Origin: SAR202-VII-2 sp965263165
GTDB taxonomy: Bacteria > Chloroflexota > Dehalococcoidia > Lucifugimonadales > SAR202-VII-2
Assembly (NCBI GenBank): GCA_965263165.1
Contig: OZ253584.1
Coordinates: forward strand, 2,666,001-2,730,000
Direction: 5' to 3'
DNA: 64,000 bases
Both the position numbers and the translations under genes were made by a program. Of this stretch, positions 52,075-61,266 are shown piece after piece (position 1 is the first letter of the stretch; each line of letters begins with the position of its first letter). Under the pieces are notes generated by a model. That model searched no databases. It saw only the letters and a program-made list of their open reading frames with translations, and had not been told where the DNA came from.

Positions 52075-53253
52075 CTATATGGCCTCTTCCTCGGTGAGGC
52101 GGGCCAGGTCCTCTTCCGTGTAGCCCAGTTCCATCAGAACTTCGGTGCTGTTCTCTCCCAGGAGGGGCGGCGGCAGGCCCGCCTCGCAGGCGGTATTGCC
52201 ATATGCTACAGGGAAGCCCACCAGGTTGAGGGCCCTATCCCCGTCTCCGAAGGTCTGGACCATCCCCAAGTGCTGCACCTGCGGGTCGGCCAGGGCCTCG
52301 GGAATGTTGTAGAGCGGGCCGCAGGGCACGTCGCTTTCCTCCAGCAGTTCCAGCCACTCGGCCCGGGGGCGGCTCCTGAAGCTCTCTTGAAGGAGGTCGT
52401 GGATTTCGTCATAGCGCTCGATTCGGTTCCGCTTGGTCAGGAAGCGAGGGTCGTCGACGAACTCCGGATGTCCGGCCACCGTCACGAGCCCCTGCCAGAA
52501 CTTGGGCGGCGTCGAAAGGTGAATGGCGAAGGGCTTGTCGTCCGATCCCACAAAGGCGTAGGACTGGGACTGGTGGGGCCTTGAAAACTTATCGGCGATC
52601 TTGCCTTCCATCATGTACTCGGCAATGGAGGCGGGGTTGAAGGCAATACCTGCCCCCAGCATGCTCACGTCCAGCTGTTGACCCTTCCCGGTCATGCCGC
52701 GGCCAACCAGTGCCCCCAAGATTCCGTAGGCCGTGAACATCCCCGTGAGCTGGTCGCAGATGGCGGGGCCGACCGGCTCCGGGTCGTCCATCTCCGTCAA
52801 CTGGCTCCAAAGGCCGCTCATCGCCTGAGCGATCTGGTCGTAGGTGGGACGGTCGCGATACGGGCCGCTGGGCCCCATGCCGCTGACCGAGCAGTAGATC
52901 AGTCCCGGGTTGTCCTTGCTCAGGTCTTCATAGCCAATGCCGTACTTCTCCAGTGCGCCCGGACGGAAGTTCTCCACGACAACATCGGCGGTGGCCACGA
53001 GCTTCTTGTACACCTCGCGCCCGCTTTCGTTCCGGATGTTGATCGTGACGCTCTTCTTACCGCGGTTGTACCCTGCGAAGGGGGGGCGGATGGCTCCCTC
53101 CTTGGCGTCCCATTGCCTGAAGTAGTCCCCGGTCCCAGGCATCTCAACTTTGATGACCTCGGCGCCCAGGTCTCCTAGAAGCATCCCCCCGTAGGGCCCA
53201 CTGATGACGTGGGCCATCTCCACCACCCGAATCCCCGTGAGCGGTCCTGCCAT
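52075..53253 (-). CDS. CaiB/BaiF family (family III) CoA transferase
   Basis: 392 residues with the interlocked-ring dimer fold. GIRVVEMAHVISGPYGGMLL, LGDLGAEVIKVEMPGTGDYF, ADVVVENFRPGALEKYGIGY, and the catalytic Asp in GPAICDQLTGMFTAYGIL near 168. Transfers CoA between carboxylic acids by a covalent glutamyl or aspartyl route; donors include succinyl-CoA or formyl-CoA. It lies 58 bp upstream of the carboxyltransferase gene on the same strand. Confidence 0.9.
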   Translation of the reverse strand: MAGPLTGIRVVEMAHVISGPYGGMLLGDLGAEVIKVEMPGTGDYFRQWDAKEGAIRPPFAGYNRGKKSVTINIRNESGREVYKKLVATADVVVENFRPGALEKYGIGYEDLSKDNPGLIYCSVSGMGPSGPYRDRPTYDQIAQAMSGLWSQLTEMDDPEPVGPAICDQLTGMFTAYGILGALVGRGMTGKGQQLDVSMLGAGIAFNPASIAEYMMEGKIADKFSRPHQSQSYAFVGSDDKPFAIHLSTPPKFWQGLVTVAGHPEFVDDPRFLTKRNRIERYDEIHDLLQESFRSRPRAEWLELLEESDVPCGPLYNIPEALADPQVQHLGMVQTFGDGDRALNLVGFPVAYGNTACEAGLPPPLLGENSTEVLMELGYTEEDLARLTEEEAI

Positions 53254-53367
53254 GATCCACCTTCCTACTAGAGTCGTTTGAGGCCGCGGGGCGGCCTGCT
53301 GTCAATCTAGAGCACATTGCCTACAATGGCAACCGCCGGCGCCTGCGGCTGAGCGCGCCATCCGGCC

Positions 53368-54195
53368 TCACCGTTTTCCGCTCTCCACCCAGGCGCCGTA
53401 GGCCTCTCTTCGGGACACGTGTAGCTCCTCCACCGCCAGCGCCACCGCCTCGTTGGGGGGCAAGCCCTGTCTCCTGAATTCGGCCATGCGCGCTTCCAAT
53501 CGCTCCCGGCTGACAGGCTCAGCGGAGGCCGCGGGCGCTCCACCTTCCACAACCAGCGTGAACTCCCCTCTGGGCTCTAGGAAGTAAGCGGCCGCTTCCG
53601 AAAATGCACCGCGGAAGACTTCCTCGTGCAGCTTGGTGAGCTCCCTGCACACCGCCGCCTGACGGTCTCCCAGAACCTGCTGGAGGTCGTGGAGGGTCTG
53701 CTGAAGGCGGTGGGGCGCCTCGTAGAGAACGACGGGCCTGCCCTCCTGCGCCAGACGCTCCAGCGATTGCCGGCGCTGTTTGCCCTTCCTGGGCAAAAAC
53801 CCGACGAAGGTGAACTCCTGCGCCGCCAGTCCGGCAATCGAGACGGCCGCCGTCAGCGCCGAGGGGCCAGGGATGGCCACAACTTCATGGCCCGCCCCAA
53901 CCGCGGCCTGGACGAGGTCAGACCCAGGGTCGCTTAGGACCGGGGTCCCAGCATCGGAGACCAACGCCACGTCCTCTTGCTCCAGGGCCTCTACGAGGCG
54001 GGGAATCCGAGAGCGGCTGTTGTGCTCGTTGTAGCTGATGAGACGAGACCTTATCCCGTGGGCCGTGAGTAGCTTGCGGGTCATCCGCGTGTCTTCAGCG
54101 GCGACGAGCGGAGCGCTGCGAAGCACCCGCAGCGCGCGGAGGGTGATGTCCTCCAGGTTTCCAATGGGCGTGGCGACCACGTAAAGCGTTCCCAA
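53368..54195 (-). CDS. rsmI: 16S rRNA (cytidine(1402)-2'-O)-methyltransferase
   Basis: SAM-dependent methyltransferase for C1402 of 16S rRNA. 275 residues. GTLYVVATPIGNLEDITLRA is the family N-terminus; AEDTRMTRKLLTAHGI; VALVSDAGTPVLSDPGSDLV; VVAIPGPSALTAAVSIAGL; TFVGFLPRKGKQRR. TTG 54195 is preceded by AAGGAGG. Single gene. Confidence 0.95.
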   Translation of the reverse strand: MGTLYVVATPIGNLEDITLRALRVLRSAPLVAAEDTRMTRKLLTAHGIRSRLISYNEHNSRSRIPRLVEALEQEDVALVSDAGTPVLSDPGSDLVQAAVGAGHEVVAIPGPSALTAAVSIAGLAAQEFTFVGFLPRKGKQRRQSLERLAQEGRPVVLYEAPHRLQQTLHDLQQVLGDRQAAVCRELTKLHEEVFRGAFSEAAAYFLEPRGEFTLVVEGGAPAASAEPVSRERLEARMAEFRRQGLPPNEAVALAVEELHVSRREAYGAWVESGKR

Positions 54196-54365
54196 TTAGG
54201 GTCGCCTCCTTCAGAATTGGACCCGCCGCCAGGCTCATTCCCAGGCCATGCTGAGCGCAACGAGGAACAGAGGGACGTTGACTGCCTGCCCATGAAGGTG
54301 AGACTCCAGCGCCCGACCCCCGCAGGTTATACTAGAGACCCTAACGCCGCAAAGCGAGTTCAGGC

Positions 54366-55925
54366 ATGAAGCGACTGCTTATTCGAGGAGGCGGGGCCGG
54401 GCTAATCGCCGGGGTGGCATTGGCGCTTGGGCTATTGACCCTCGCTGGCATTCTCGGCATCCAGTCCCTCCCAAGCCTGTTGGCTGAAGGGTTCGCATCC
54501 CTTCTCCCGGCGTCCCTCTTCTCTTTCGCCATCGCGCGGCTGCAAGAGCTGGCCAAGCCCCTGACCCTGCTGGGAATATCCGTCGCCCTCATCGTGCTGA
54601 CCGGAGGCGTCGGATGGGGATTCGCCATGATGCTGCGGCGGTATCCCCGTCTGCGCCAGCCGCCCTGGGACGGCATGACCGTTGGGATTGTGCTCTGGTT
54701 AGTCGCCATGACCGTGGCAGTGCCGTTCCTGGGCAGGGAGGGCGCCTTTGCGTCAACCTTCCCCATCGGATCGCAGGTGCGGTTCAACGCGGCCTCCTTC
54801 CTATCATTCCTATTTTCGGGGTACGTGCTGTCGTTGGTGGCGCAGGCCTTGCTGAAAGAGCTGGCGCCCACCTCGGAGGCAGCGGTGGTCTACGAATCGC
54901 GCCGCAGGCTGCTCCGGGGAATCGCGCTTGCAGGATTCGGCGCGATTGTCGCCGGCTTCCTGACGCGGTGGGCCGTAACCGACGGGCAATTCGGCATGGG
55001 AGCGGGTGGCGCCAGGGGGGTTCCCCACGGCCAGATGCCTCCGGAAATCACCCCGAATGAGAACTTCTACGTGGTGTCCAAAAATCTCGAAGACCCCGTT
55101 GTTTCTTCCGAGGATTGGCTGCTCAAGATCGATGGGGAGACCAAGACCAAGGAGCAGCTCAACCTGGAAGACCTCCTGTCGTTGCCGGCCCGGGAGGAGT
55201 TCGTGACGCTGGAGTGCGTGAGCAACCCCGTGGGCGGCCTCCTCATCAGCACGGCCCGTTGGAAGGGCGTCCGGCTGAGAGACCTCTTGAACGTCGTGAA
55301 ACTGGAGCCCAACGTGGTGGACGTAGCCTTCTACGCAGAGGACGGCTACTCGGAAAGCCTAACGCTGGAAAAGGCCACGAGCGACGAGGTCATGGTAGCC
55401 TACGAGATGAACGGCGAGCCCCTACCCGACAGCCACGGATTTCCCGCCAGACTCCTGGTCCCGGGGTATTTCGGCCTCAAGAGCGTTAAGTGGCTGAAGC
55501 GCATCGCCCCGGTGAATTACGACTTCACGGGTTTTTGGCAGCACAGAGGCTGGTCCGACCTTCCCCCCGTCAAGACAACATCCCAATTCCGGATCCCCGC
55601 AAACAAGGCCGGCGCTCCCCTGCCCGAAATCCCGCTTGGAGGCATTGCCTTCGCCGGGGACCGCGGCATCAGGGCCGTCGAGTTCAGTGTCGACGACGGC
55701 GAGACCTGGCAGCCCGCCCGTGTCCAGAACCCGTTGTCCCCCTACACGTGGTCCCACTGGCGGGCCCAATGGAGGCCGCCGGGCGCGGGCGCCTACGACC
55801 TACGGGTCAGGGCCACGGACGGCAACGGCGATGTCCAAATAGCCAGGTCCTCCCCCACGTCGCCAGACGGAGCGACGGGGCATCACCGAATCACGGTGCG
55901 CGCGGAACACGCAGAGGACATCTAG
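54366..55925 (+). CDS. Membrane-anchored sulfite oxidase-like molybdopterin oxidoreductase
   Basis: 519 residues. The first 210 residues hold about five hydrophobic segments, so the enzyme is an integral membrane protein. The Mo-pterin domain (about 225-385) has NENFYVVSKN, the Mo-ligating Cys in VTLECVSNPVGG, GVRLRDLLN and LVPGYFGLKSVKWLKRI. The C-terminal Mo-Co dimerisation domain (about 410-515) has RGIRAVEFSVDDGETW and VRATDGNGDVQ. Most sulfite oxidases are soluble; a membrane module before the domain occurs in a subset of actinobacterial and chloroflexal relatives. The substrate is unknown. A -10-like TATACT is at 54328-54333. Confidence 0.88.
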   Translation: MKRLLIRGGGAGLIAGVALALGLLTLAGILGIQSLPSLLAEGFASLLPASLFSFAIARLQELAKPLTLLGISVALIVLTGGVGWGFAMMLRRYPRLRQPPWDGMTVGIVLWLVAMTVAVPFLGREGAFASTFPIGSQVRFNAASFLSFLFSGYVLSLVAQALLKELAPTSEAAVVYESRRRLLRGIALAGFGAIVAGFLTRWAVTDGQFGMGAGGARGVPHGQMPPEITPNENFYVVSKNLEDPVVSSEDWLLKIDGETKTKEQLNLEDLLSLPAREEFVTLECVSNPVGGLLISTARWKGVRLRDLLNVVKLEPNVVDVAFYAEDGYSESLTLEKATSDEVMVAYEMNGEPLPDSHGFPARLLVPGYFGLKSVKWLKRIAPVNYDFTGFWQHRGWSDLPPVKTTSQFRIPANKAGAPLPEIPLGGIAFAGDRGIRAVEFSVDDGETWQPARVQNPLSPYTWSHWRAQWRPPGAGAYDLRVRATDGNGDVQIARSSPTSPDGATGHHRITVRAEHAEDI

Positions 55926-55941
55926 GCGCTCCGGCGCATCG

Positions 55942-55987
55942 TTGACGCTCCCGCAGTCCCACAATAGAATGAAACCGTTTTCACAAA
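55942..55987 (+). promoter_or_regulatory. rex promoter with candidate Rex operator
   Basis: TTGACG (55942-55947), 17-bp spacer, TAGAAT (55965-55970). Overlapping the predicted start of transcription is 55969-55987, whose reverse complement TTGTGAAAACGGTTTCATT resembles the Rex site TTGTGAAA-N-TTTCACAA with a wider centre. This suggests autorepression by Rex. Confidence 0.6.
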
Positions 55988-56006
55988 CGATTCGTTTCTC
56001 GGCAAA

Positions 56007-56699
56007 GTGCGACGGCGGGGAGGCCGAACACTGGCTAATCGGGAGGCAGCCGCAAGAAGTCAGGCAGCCGAGGCGCCCGAGGTGGTCGTGTCGCGCTTGC
56101 CCATCTATCTGCGAGCCCTGAGGCAGCTGCTGGGCGACGGCTCAGAGGTGGCCAGCTCGCAGAGCCTGGGGCGCAGGCTCCACATGACCCCGGCGCAGAT
56201 ACGAAAGGATCTCGGCTACTTTGGACGTTTCGGGAAGCAGGGCCGCGGCTATGACATCCGCAACCTCATCAGCGAGTTGGAGCACATCCTTGGCCTAAAC
56301 CAGGAATGGCCCGTTGCGCTCGTGGGCGTTGGCCGTCTCGGAAGGGCAATCCTGGGCTACCCCGGCTTCAACCCTGAAGGCTTCACCATCAAGGCCGCCT
56401 TCGACAACAGTCCCTCGGTAGTGGGGCAAAACCTTGGAGGCATCAAGGTCCGCAGCACCCGGGACATGGCAGCGACACTGCGCAGCGAAGGGATTCGCAT
56501 TGCCGTTGTGGCGGTGCCCGCGGCGCAGACCCAGTCGGTCATTGACCAGTTGGTGAGCGCAGGGGTTCAGGCCATCCTGAACTACTCCCCCACCTCTCCG
56601 CAGGCGCCCCGCGAGGTGAAGGTCCGCAACGTCGATCCGGTCATGTCGCTCCAGTCCATGACCTACTTTCTCAGAGCTGCCCAAGACCCCGGCCAGTAG
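56007..56699 (+). CDS. rex: Redox-sensing transcriptional repressor Rex
   Basis: Senses the NADH/NAD+ ratio and represses respiration and fermentation genes. 230 residues from GTG 56007, with an N-terminal extension of about 28 residues before SRLPIYLRALRQLLGDG. Winged helix at about 28-95 (LGRRLHMTPAQIRKDLGYFG, RFGKQGRGYDIRNLI). Rossmann NADH domain VALVGVGRLGRAILGYPGF near 97-115. C-terminal domain-swap helix PVMSLQSMTYFLRA. It converges on the ATP synthase operon. Confidence 0.95.
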   Translation: MRRRGGRTLANREAAARSQAAEAPEVVVSRLPIYLRALRQLLGDGSEVASSQSLGRRLHMTPAQIRKDLGYFGRFGKQGRGYDIRNLISELEHILGLNQEWPVALVGVGRLGRAILGYPGFNPEGFTIKAAFDNSPSVVGQNLGGIKVRSTRDMAATLRSEGIRIAVVAVPAAQTQSVIDQLVSAGVQAILNYSPTSPQAPREVKVRNVDPVMSLQSMTYFLRAAQDPGQ

Positions 56700-56718
56700 T
56701 CCAGAAGCTTCGAAAAGG

Positions 56719-56748
56719 GAAGGGGCGCCTCATGCAGGGCGTCTCTTC
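56719..56748. terminator. Hairpin between rex and atpC
   Basis: GAAGGGGCGCCT (56719-56730) can pair with AGGGCGTCTCTTC (56736-56748) with one bulge and two G-T pairs, loop CATGC, followed by a pyrimidine-rich run. It lies between converging genes. Confidence 0.5.
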
Positions 56749-56800
56749 TCTACTCTCTTGCCGGTCTGGGGGCTGCGTCGCCCCTGCCGGCCGGGCCGTA

Positions 56801-57247
56801 CTATTGTTCGTTTGGGCGCAGTGAAGGAACACCCTCGCCGCGGGACTTACGGCTTCGGGCCACCCTCAAACGCACCTGGGCCCGTTGCAATGCCTGGACC
56901 GTCTGCTCCAAATCAACGTCCGAGTCCCTGTGCTCCAGGCGCTCTTGGGCCCGCCGGATGGCTTCGTTGGCCCGCTCCTCATCAATCTCCTCGGCGCGCT
57001 CGGCGGCGTCGGCCAAGACCGTGACCTTTTCGCCCCTCACCTCTAGGAAGCCGCCCGTCAGCACAAGGCTGCCCTCCCTACCCTGCTGCCGGAAGCGGAG
57101 CTCGCCGGGCTTGAGGGTCGTGAGCAAGGGGGCATGGTGCGGCAGCACGGCCAACTCTCCCTCCGCGCCCGGGGCCACAACAACGTCGACCTCCTCCGAG
57201 AGGACGAGTCGTTCCGCGGTCACAATTTCAAGGGTGATGGTTGCCAT
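56801..57247 (-). CDS. atpC: ATP synthase F1 epsilon subunit
   Basis: 148 residues. Beta-sandwich domain first (TLEIVTAERLVLSEEVDVVV, LAVLPHHAPLLTTLKPGELR), then a helical hairpin (RANEAIRRAQERLEHR). Couples rotation to and inhibits F1. Last gene of the operon, 5 bp after atpD. Confidence 0.95.
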   Translation of the reverse strand: MATITLEIVTAERLVLSEEVDVVVAPGAEGELAVLPHHAPLLTTLKPGELRFRQQGREGSLVLTGGFLEVRGEKVTVLADAAERAEEIDEERANEAIRRAQERLEHRDSDVDLEQTVQALQRAQVRLRVARSRKSRGEGVPSLRPNEQ

Positions 57248-57252
57248 AGTCC

Positions 57253-58653
57253 TTATCCGGCGGAGCGCATGGACTCCGCCTTCTCCACTGCCTCTTCGAT
57301 GGCGCCGACCATGTAGAAAGCCTGCTCCGGCAAATTGTCGTACTTGCCGTCGAGGATCTCCTGGAAGCCCCGCACCGTGTCCTTGATGGGCACATACTTG
57401 CCCTCAATGCCGGTGAAGACCTCGGCCACGAACATCGGCTGCGAAAGGAACCGCTGGATGCGCCGGGCGCGGTTGACGGTGACCTTGTCTTCCTCGGAAA
57501 GCTCTTCCATGCCGAGAATGGCAATGATGTCCTGGAGGTCGCGGTAGCGCTGGAGCACCTGCTGAACGCCGCGAGCAGCGTTGTAGTGATCCTCGCCGAC
57601 GATGGCCGGCTCCAGAATCCTGGACGTTGAGGACAACGGGTCCACCGCCGGGAACAGGCCCTGCTCGGCGATGGAGCGCTCCAGGGAAATGACGGCGTCC
57701 AGGTGCCCGAAGGTGGTCACAATACCTGGGTCGGTGTAGTCGTCGGCTGGCACGTACACCGCCTGGAACGATGTGATGGAGCCGCGTTTGGTGGAGGTGA
57801 TCCTCTCCTGAAGGTCGCCGATCTCGGTGGCCAGCGTGGGTTGGTAGCCGACGGCGGACGGCATCCGGCCCAGCAGCGCCGACACCTCCATCCCGGCCAG
57901 GATGTAGCGGTAGATGTTGTCGATGAAGATTAGGACGTCCTGATTGGCCCGGTCCCGGAAGTACTCGGCCATGGTCAGGCCGGTGAGCGCGATGCGCAGA
58001 CGCACGCCAGGGGGCTCGTTCATCTGGCCGAACACCAACGTGGTGTTCTTGAGCACGCCGGACTCGCTCATCTCGTGCCAGAGGTCGTTGCCCTCGCGGG
58101 AGCGCTCTCCCACGCCGGCGAACACGGACACGCCCTCGTGCACGTTGGCGATGTTGCGAATGAGCTCCTGAATGATGACCGTCTTGCCGACGCCGGCGCC
58201 GCCGTAGGCGCCAACCTTGCCACCCTTGGTGAACGGAGCAATCAGATCGACAACTTTCAGGCCCGTCTCCAGGATCTCCGTGCGGGTTGCCTGCTCTTCG
58301 TAGGAGGGCGCTGGCTGGTGAATGGGCCACATCTCATCGGACTTGACGTCGCCGAGGTTGTCCAATGGCTCGCCCAGCACGTTGAAGAGGCGGCCGAGGG
58401 CGGGCTCGCCCACGGGCACGACAATGGGTTGGCCTGCATCCTCTACTTCCTGGCCCCGGGAGAGGCCTTCGGTGGGCCCCAGCGCCAGGCAGCGGGCCCA
58501 GCTATTGCCGATGTGCTGCTGCACCTCGAGGGCCAGACTCGTCCCGTCGGGGAACTTGGCGCTCAGGGCGTTGAACAGCGACGGCATCTCATCCGGGGGG
58601 AAGGCCACGTCAATAACGGTGCCAATGATCTGTACGATGTTGCCCTTGCCCAT
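57253..58653 (-). CDS. atpD: ATP synthase F1 beta subunit
   Basis: Catalytic subunit, 466 residues. Walker A GGAGVGKTVIIQELI near 152, catalytic Glu in GVGERSREGNDLWHEM, Walker B VLIFIDNIYRYILAG near 245, DELSEEDKV-type C-terminal region (MEELSEEDKVTVNRARRIQ). IYRYILAG replaces the usual IFRFTQAG. Confidence 0.97.
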   Translation of the reverse strand: MGKGNIVQIIGTVIDVAFPPDEMPSLFNALSAKFPDGTSLALEVQQHIGNSWARCLALGPTEGLSRGQEVEDAGQPIVVPVGEPALGRLFNVLGEPLDNLGDVKSDEMWPIHQPAPSYEEQATRTEILETGLKVVDLIAPFTKGGKVGAYGGAGVGKTVIIQELIRNIANVHEGVSVFAGVGERSREGNDLWHEMSESGVLKNTTLVFGQMNEPPGVRLRIALTGLTMAEYFRDRANQDVLIFIDNIYRYILAGMEVSALLGRMPSAVGYQPTLATEIGDLQERITSTKRGSITSFQAVYVPADDYTDPGIVTTFGHLDAVISLERSIAEQGLFPAVDPLSSTSRILEPAIVGEDHYNAARGVQQVLQRYRDLQDIIAILGMEELSEEDKVTVNRARRIQRFLSQPMFVAEVFTGIEGKYVPIKDTVRGFQEILDGKYDNLPEQAFYMVGAIEEAVEKAESMRSAG

Positions 58654-58698
58654 GAGTGATCAGCCTCCCTTGGTTCGCCTGAGCGGTTGGCCGGGGAC

Positions 58699-59556
58699 CT
58701 ATCGTTCGAGGGCGGCGGCGCCGCCCTCGAGGTCCAACAGCTCGTTGGTAATCATTTCCTGCCGCACCTTGTTCATGTGCAGCGTCAGTTCGTCAACCAT
58801 GTCGTTGGCGCTTTCGGTAGCGTTGCGCATAGCGACCATCCGCGCCGACTGTTCGCTGGCGTTGTTTTCCAGCACCGCGTGATAGACCAGCATTTCCACG
58901 TAGCGCGGAAGCAGCGCCTCCAATACTACGCGGCTGTTCGGCTCATAGATGTAGCCGACCTGCTCGTGGGGCTTCAGGAGGGCAGGCTGGATTGGAAGGA
59001 GCTGCCTGACGACCGGGGCCTGAAGCGTAGTGTTCACGAAGCGGGAGTACGCCAGGAAGACCCGGTCCACGGCGCCTGAGGTATAGTCCTCAGCGATCAG
59101 GTAGGAAACGGGAAGCACGTCCGCGAGGCCGGGCCGGTCGCCGATGCCGGTGAACGTTGCCCGCAGGTCCAGCGAGGCTCGCACTATGAAGTCGCGCCCC
59201 TTCTTCCCCACCGCTATGACCGAGACCGGCACCTCGCTTTCCAGAATGAACTGGCCCGAGGCGCGGTTCATGTTGGAAGGCAGGCCGCCGCAGAGGCCTC
59301 TGTCAGGAGTGACGTGCACCACCTGGACGCGCTCCACGGGCCTGCTTTGCAGCAGCGCAGGGGCCTTCTCGCCTTGTTCCTGGGCGGCCAGGTTGGCGAG
59401 CAGGGCATCCAGGCGTTCGGCGTAGGGCCGGGCGGCTAGGACCTGCTGCTGGGCGCGGCGCATCTTGGAGGCGGCGACCATCTCCATGGCCTTGGTGACC
59501 TTGGCGGTGTTCTGCACGCTTCGGATGCGGCGTCTGATTTGTCGTAGGCTGGGCAT
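58699..59556 (-). CDS. atpG: ATP synthase F1 gamma subunit
   Basis: Central stalk, 285 residues from ATG 59556 (PSLRQIRRRIRSVQNTAKVT). Coiled-coil ends frame a Rossmann-like middle; VHVTPDRGLCGGLPSNMNRA and the C-terminal MRNATESANDMVDELTLHMN are family signatures. The longer frame upstream overlaps atpA and is rejected. Confidence 0.96.
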   Translation of the reverse strand: MPSLRQIRRRIRSVQNTAKVTKAMEMVAASKMRRAQQQVLAARPYAERLDALLANLAAQEQGEKAPALLQSRPVERVQVVHVTPDRGLCGGLPSNMNRASGQFILESEVPVSVIAVGKKGRDFIVRASLDLRATFTGIGDRPGLADVLPVSYLIAEDYTSGAVDRVFLAYSRFVNTTLQAPVVRQLLPIQPALLKPHEQVGYIYEPNSRVVLEALLPRYVEMLVYHAVLENNASEQSARMVAMRNATESANDMVDELTLHMNKVRQEMITNELLDLEGGAAALER

Positions 59557-59587
59557 ACTCTCTCGGTGACTCGCTTGGGAGCGTCCC

Positions 59588-61114
59588 CTACGCGGCGAAT
59601 CCCTTCTTGAACTCCTCGATAGCGTTCCGCAACTGACCTTCCGTCTCCTCGTCGAGGCTCTTGGTCTCAACGATGCGCTGTCCGACCTCGGGGTGCACCG
59701 AGTCCATGAAGCGGTGGAACTCCTCCTCAAAGCGATGGACTTGCTCGTTGGGAATGTCGTCTAGCAGGCCGTTGACGGCGGCGTAGATGATGGCGACCTG
59801 CCGCTCTAGGAGGACAGGCTGGTTCTGGCGCTGCTTGAGGACCTCTGTTGCCCGCTGGCCCCGCTCCAATTGTTGCCGGGTGGCGGCATCCAGGTCGGCG
59901 GTGCCGAATTGAGCGAACGCCGCGAGGGCGCGGTACTGGGCGAGGTCCAGACGCAGCCTTCCCGCCACGCGTCTCATGGCGCGGGTTTGGGCCGCTCCAC
60001 CCACCCGGGACACAGAGAGACCCACGTTCACCGCAGGCCTGATGCCGGCATTGAACATGTCCGATTCCAGATAGATCTGCCCGTCGGTGATGGAAATGAC
60101 GTTCGTGGGGATGTAGGCGCTCACGTCGCCCGCCTGGGTTTCGATGATGGGCAGCGCCGTCAGCGACCCGCCCCCGTGCTCGTTGTTCATGCGGGCGGCC
60201 CGCTCCAGCAGGCGGCTGTGAAGGTAGAAGACGTCTCCAGGGTAGGCCTCCCGGCCCGGGGGCCTGCGCAGGAGCAATGAGAGTTGGCGGTAGGCCCAGG
60301 CGTGCTTGGACAGGTCGTCATAGATAATGAGGGCGTCCTTGCCCTGCTCCATGAACCATTCGCCGATGGCGCAGCCTGCGTAGGGGGCCAGATACTGAAG
60401 CGGCGCCGGGTCTGAGGCGTTGGCGGCAACGACCACGGTATGCTCCATGGCCCCGTGCTCTTCCAACGTGGCAACGACCTGGGTTACCTTGCTGGCTTTC
60501 TGGCCCACGGCGACATAGATGCAGAGGAGGTCGCCGCCCTTCTGGTTCATGATGGCGTCTATGGCAACGGCGCTCTTGCCGGTGAAGCGGTCGCCGATGA
60601 TCAGTTCCCGTTGGCCTCGGCCAATGGGAATCATGCCGTCTATGGCCTTGATGCCCGTCTGCACTGGGGTGTCCACTCCCTTGCGGGCCACGACGTTGGG
60701 AGCGATGCGCTCCACGGGCCGGGTCTCCGAGGCGCCGAGGGGACCGCGCCCGTCGAGGGGGTGGCCTAGCGGGTCAACGACTCGGCCAATGAGGCTGTCG
60801 CCTACGGGAACTTCAGCCACGCTGCCGGTGGAGCGGGCCTCGTCGCCTTCCTTGATGATTCTGGCGTCGCCAAGGATCACGGCTCCGACCGTATCCTCTT
60901 CCAGGTTCAAGGCGAGGGCTGTGACGGGGTCACCCCCCTGGCTGGGGATGAGCTCCAGCAGCTCGCCGTAGCTGGCGCCCGACAGGCCGTAGATGCGGGC
61001 GATGCCGTCGCCGACCTCCGTGACGACACCGACGTTGACCATGGTGACCTGGCCGCCGAAGCCTTCTATCTGCCGCTTGATGACCGAGGCGATGTCTTGA
61101 CCGCGCCCTGCCAT
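59588..61114 (-). CDS. atpA: ATP synthase F1 alpha subunit
   Basis: 508 residues from ATG 61114, with GGGAGGT upstream. Walker A IGDRFTGKSAVAIDAI near 170, PIGRGQREL just before it, KHAWAYRQLSLLLRRPPGRE, and IPTNVISITDGQIYLESDMF. Non-catalytic nucleotide-binding subunit pairing with beta. A 150-bp gap lies between atpH and atpA. Confidence 0.97.
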   Translation of the reverse strand: MAGRGQDIASVIKRQIEGFGGQVTMVNVGVVTEVGDGIARIYGLSGASYGELLELIPSQGGDPVTALALNLEEDTVGAVILGDARIIKEGDEARSTGSVAEVPVGDSLIGRVVDPLGHPLDGRGPLGASETRPVERIAPNVVARKGVDTPVQTGIKAIDGMIPIGRGQRELIIGDRFTGKSAVAIDAIMNQKGGDLLCIYVAVGQKASKVTQVVATLEEHGAMEHTVVVAANASDPAPLQYLAPYAGCAIGEWFMEQGKDALIIYDDLSKHAWAYRQLSLLLRRPPGREAYPGDVFYLHSRLLERAARMNNEHGGGSLTALPIIETQAGDVSAYIPTNVISITDGQIYLESDMFNAGIRPAVNVGLSVSRVGGAAQTRAMRRVAGRLRLDLAQYRALAAFAQFGTADLDAATRQQLERGQRATEVLKQRQNQPVLLERQVAIIYAAVNGLLDDIPNEQVHRFEEEFHRFMDSVHPEVGQRIVETKSLDEETEGQLRNAIEEFKKGFAA

Positions 61115-61266
61115 ATGCCTACCTCCCGTGGAGTGGAGCCCCACCCTTTCGTTTAAGCAATCCGTTTAAGCAGTCATCGGGTCAGCAATAACCGTTTGAT
61201 TGTTTGTTGGCGTTGTGTAGCTATTTGATAGTTTGTCGACGCGCGAAAGCCGTTACACCCGGGGGC

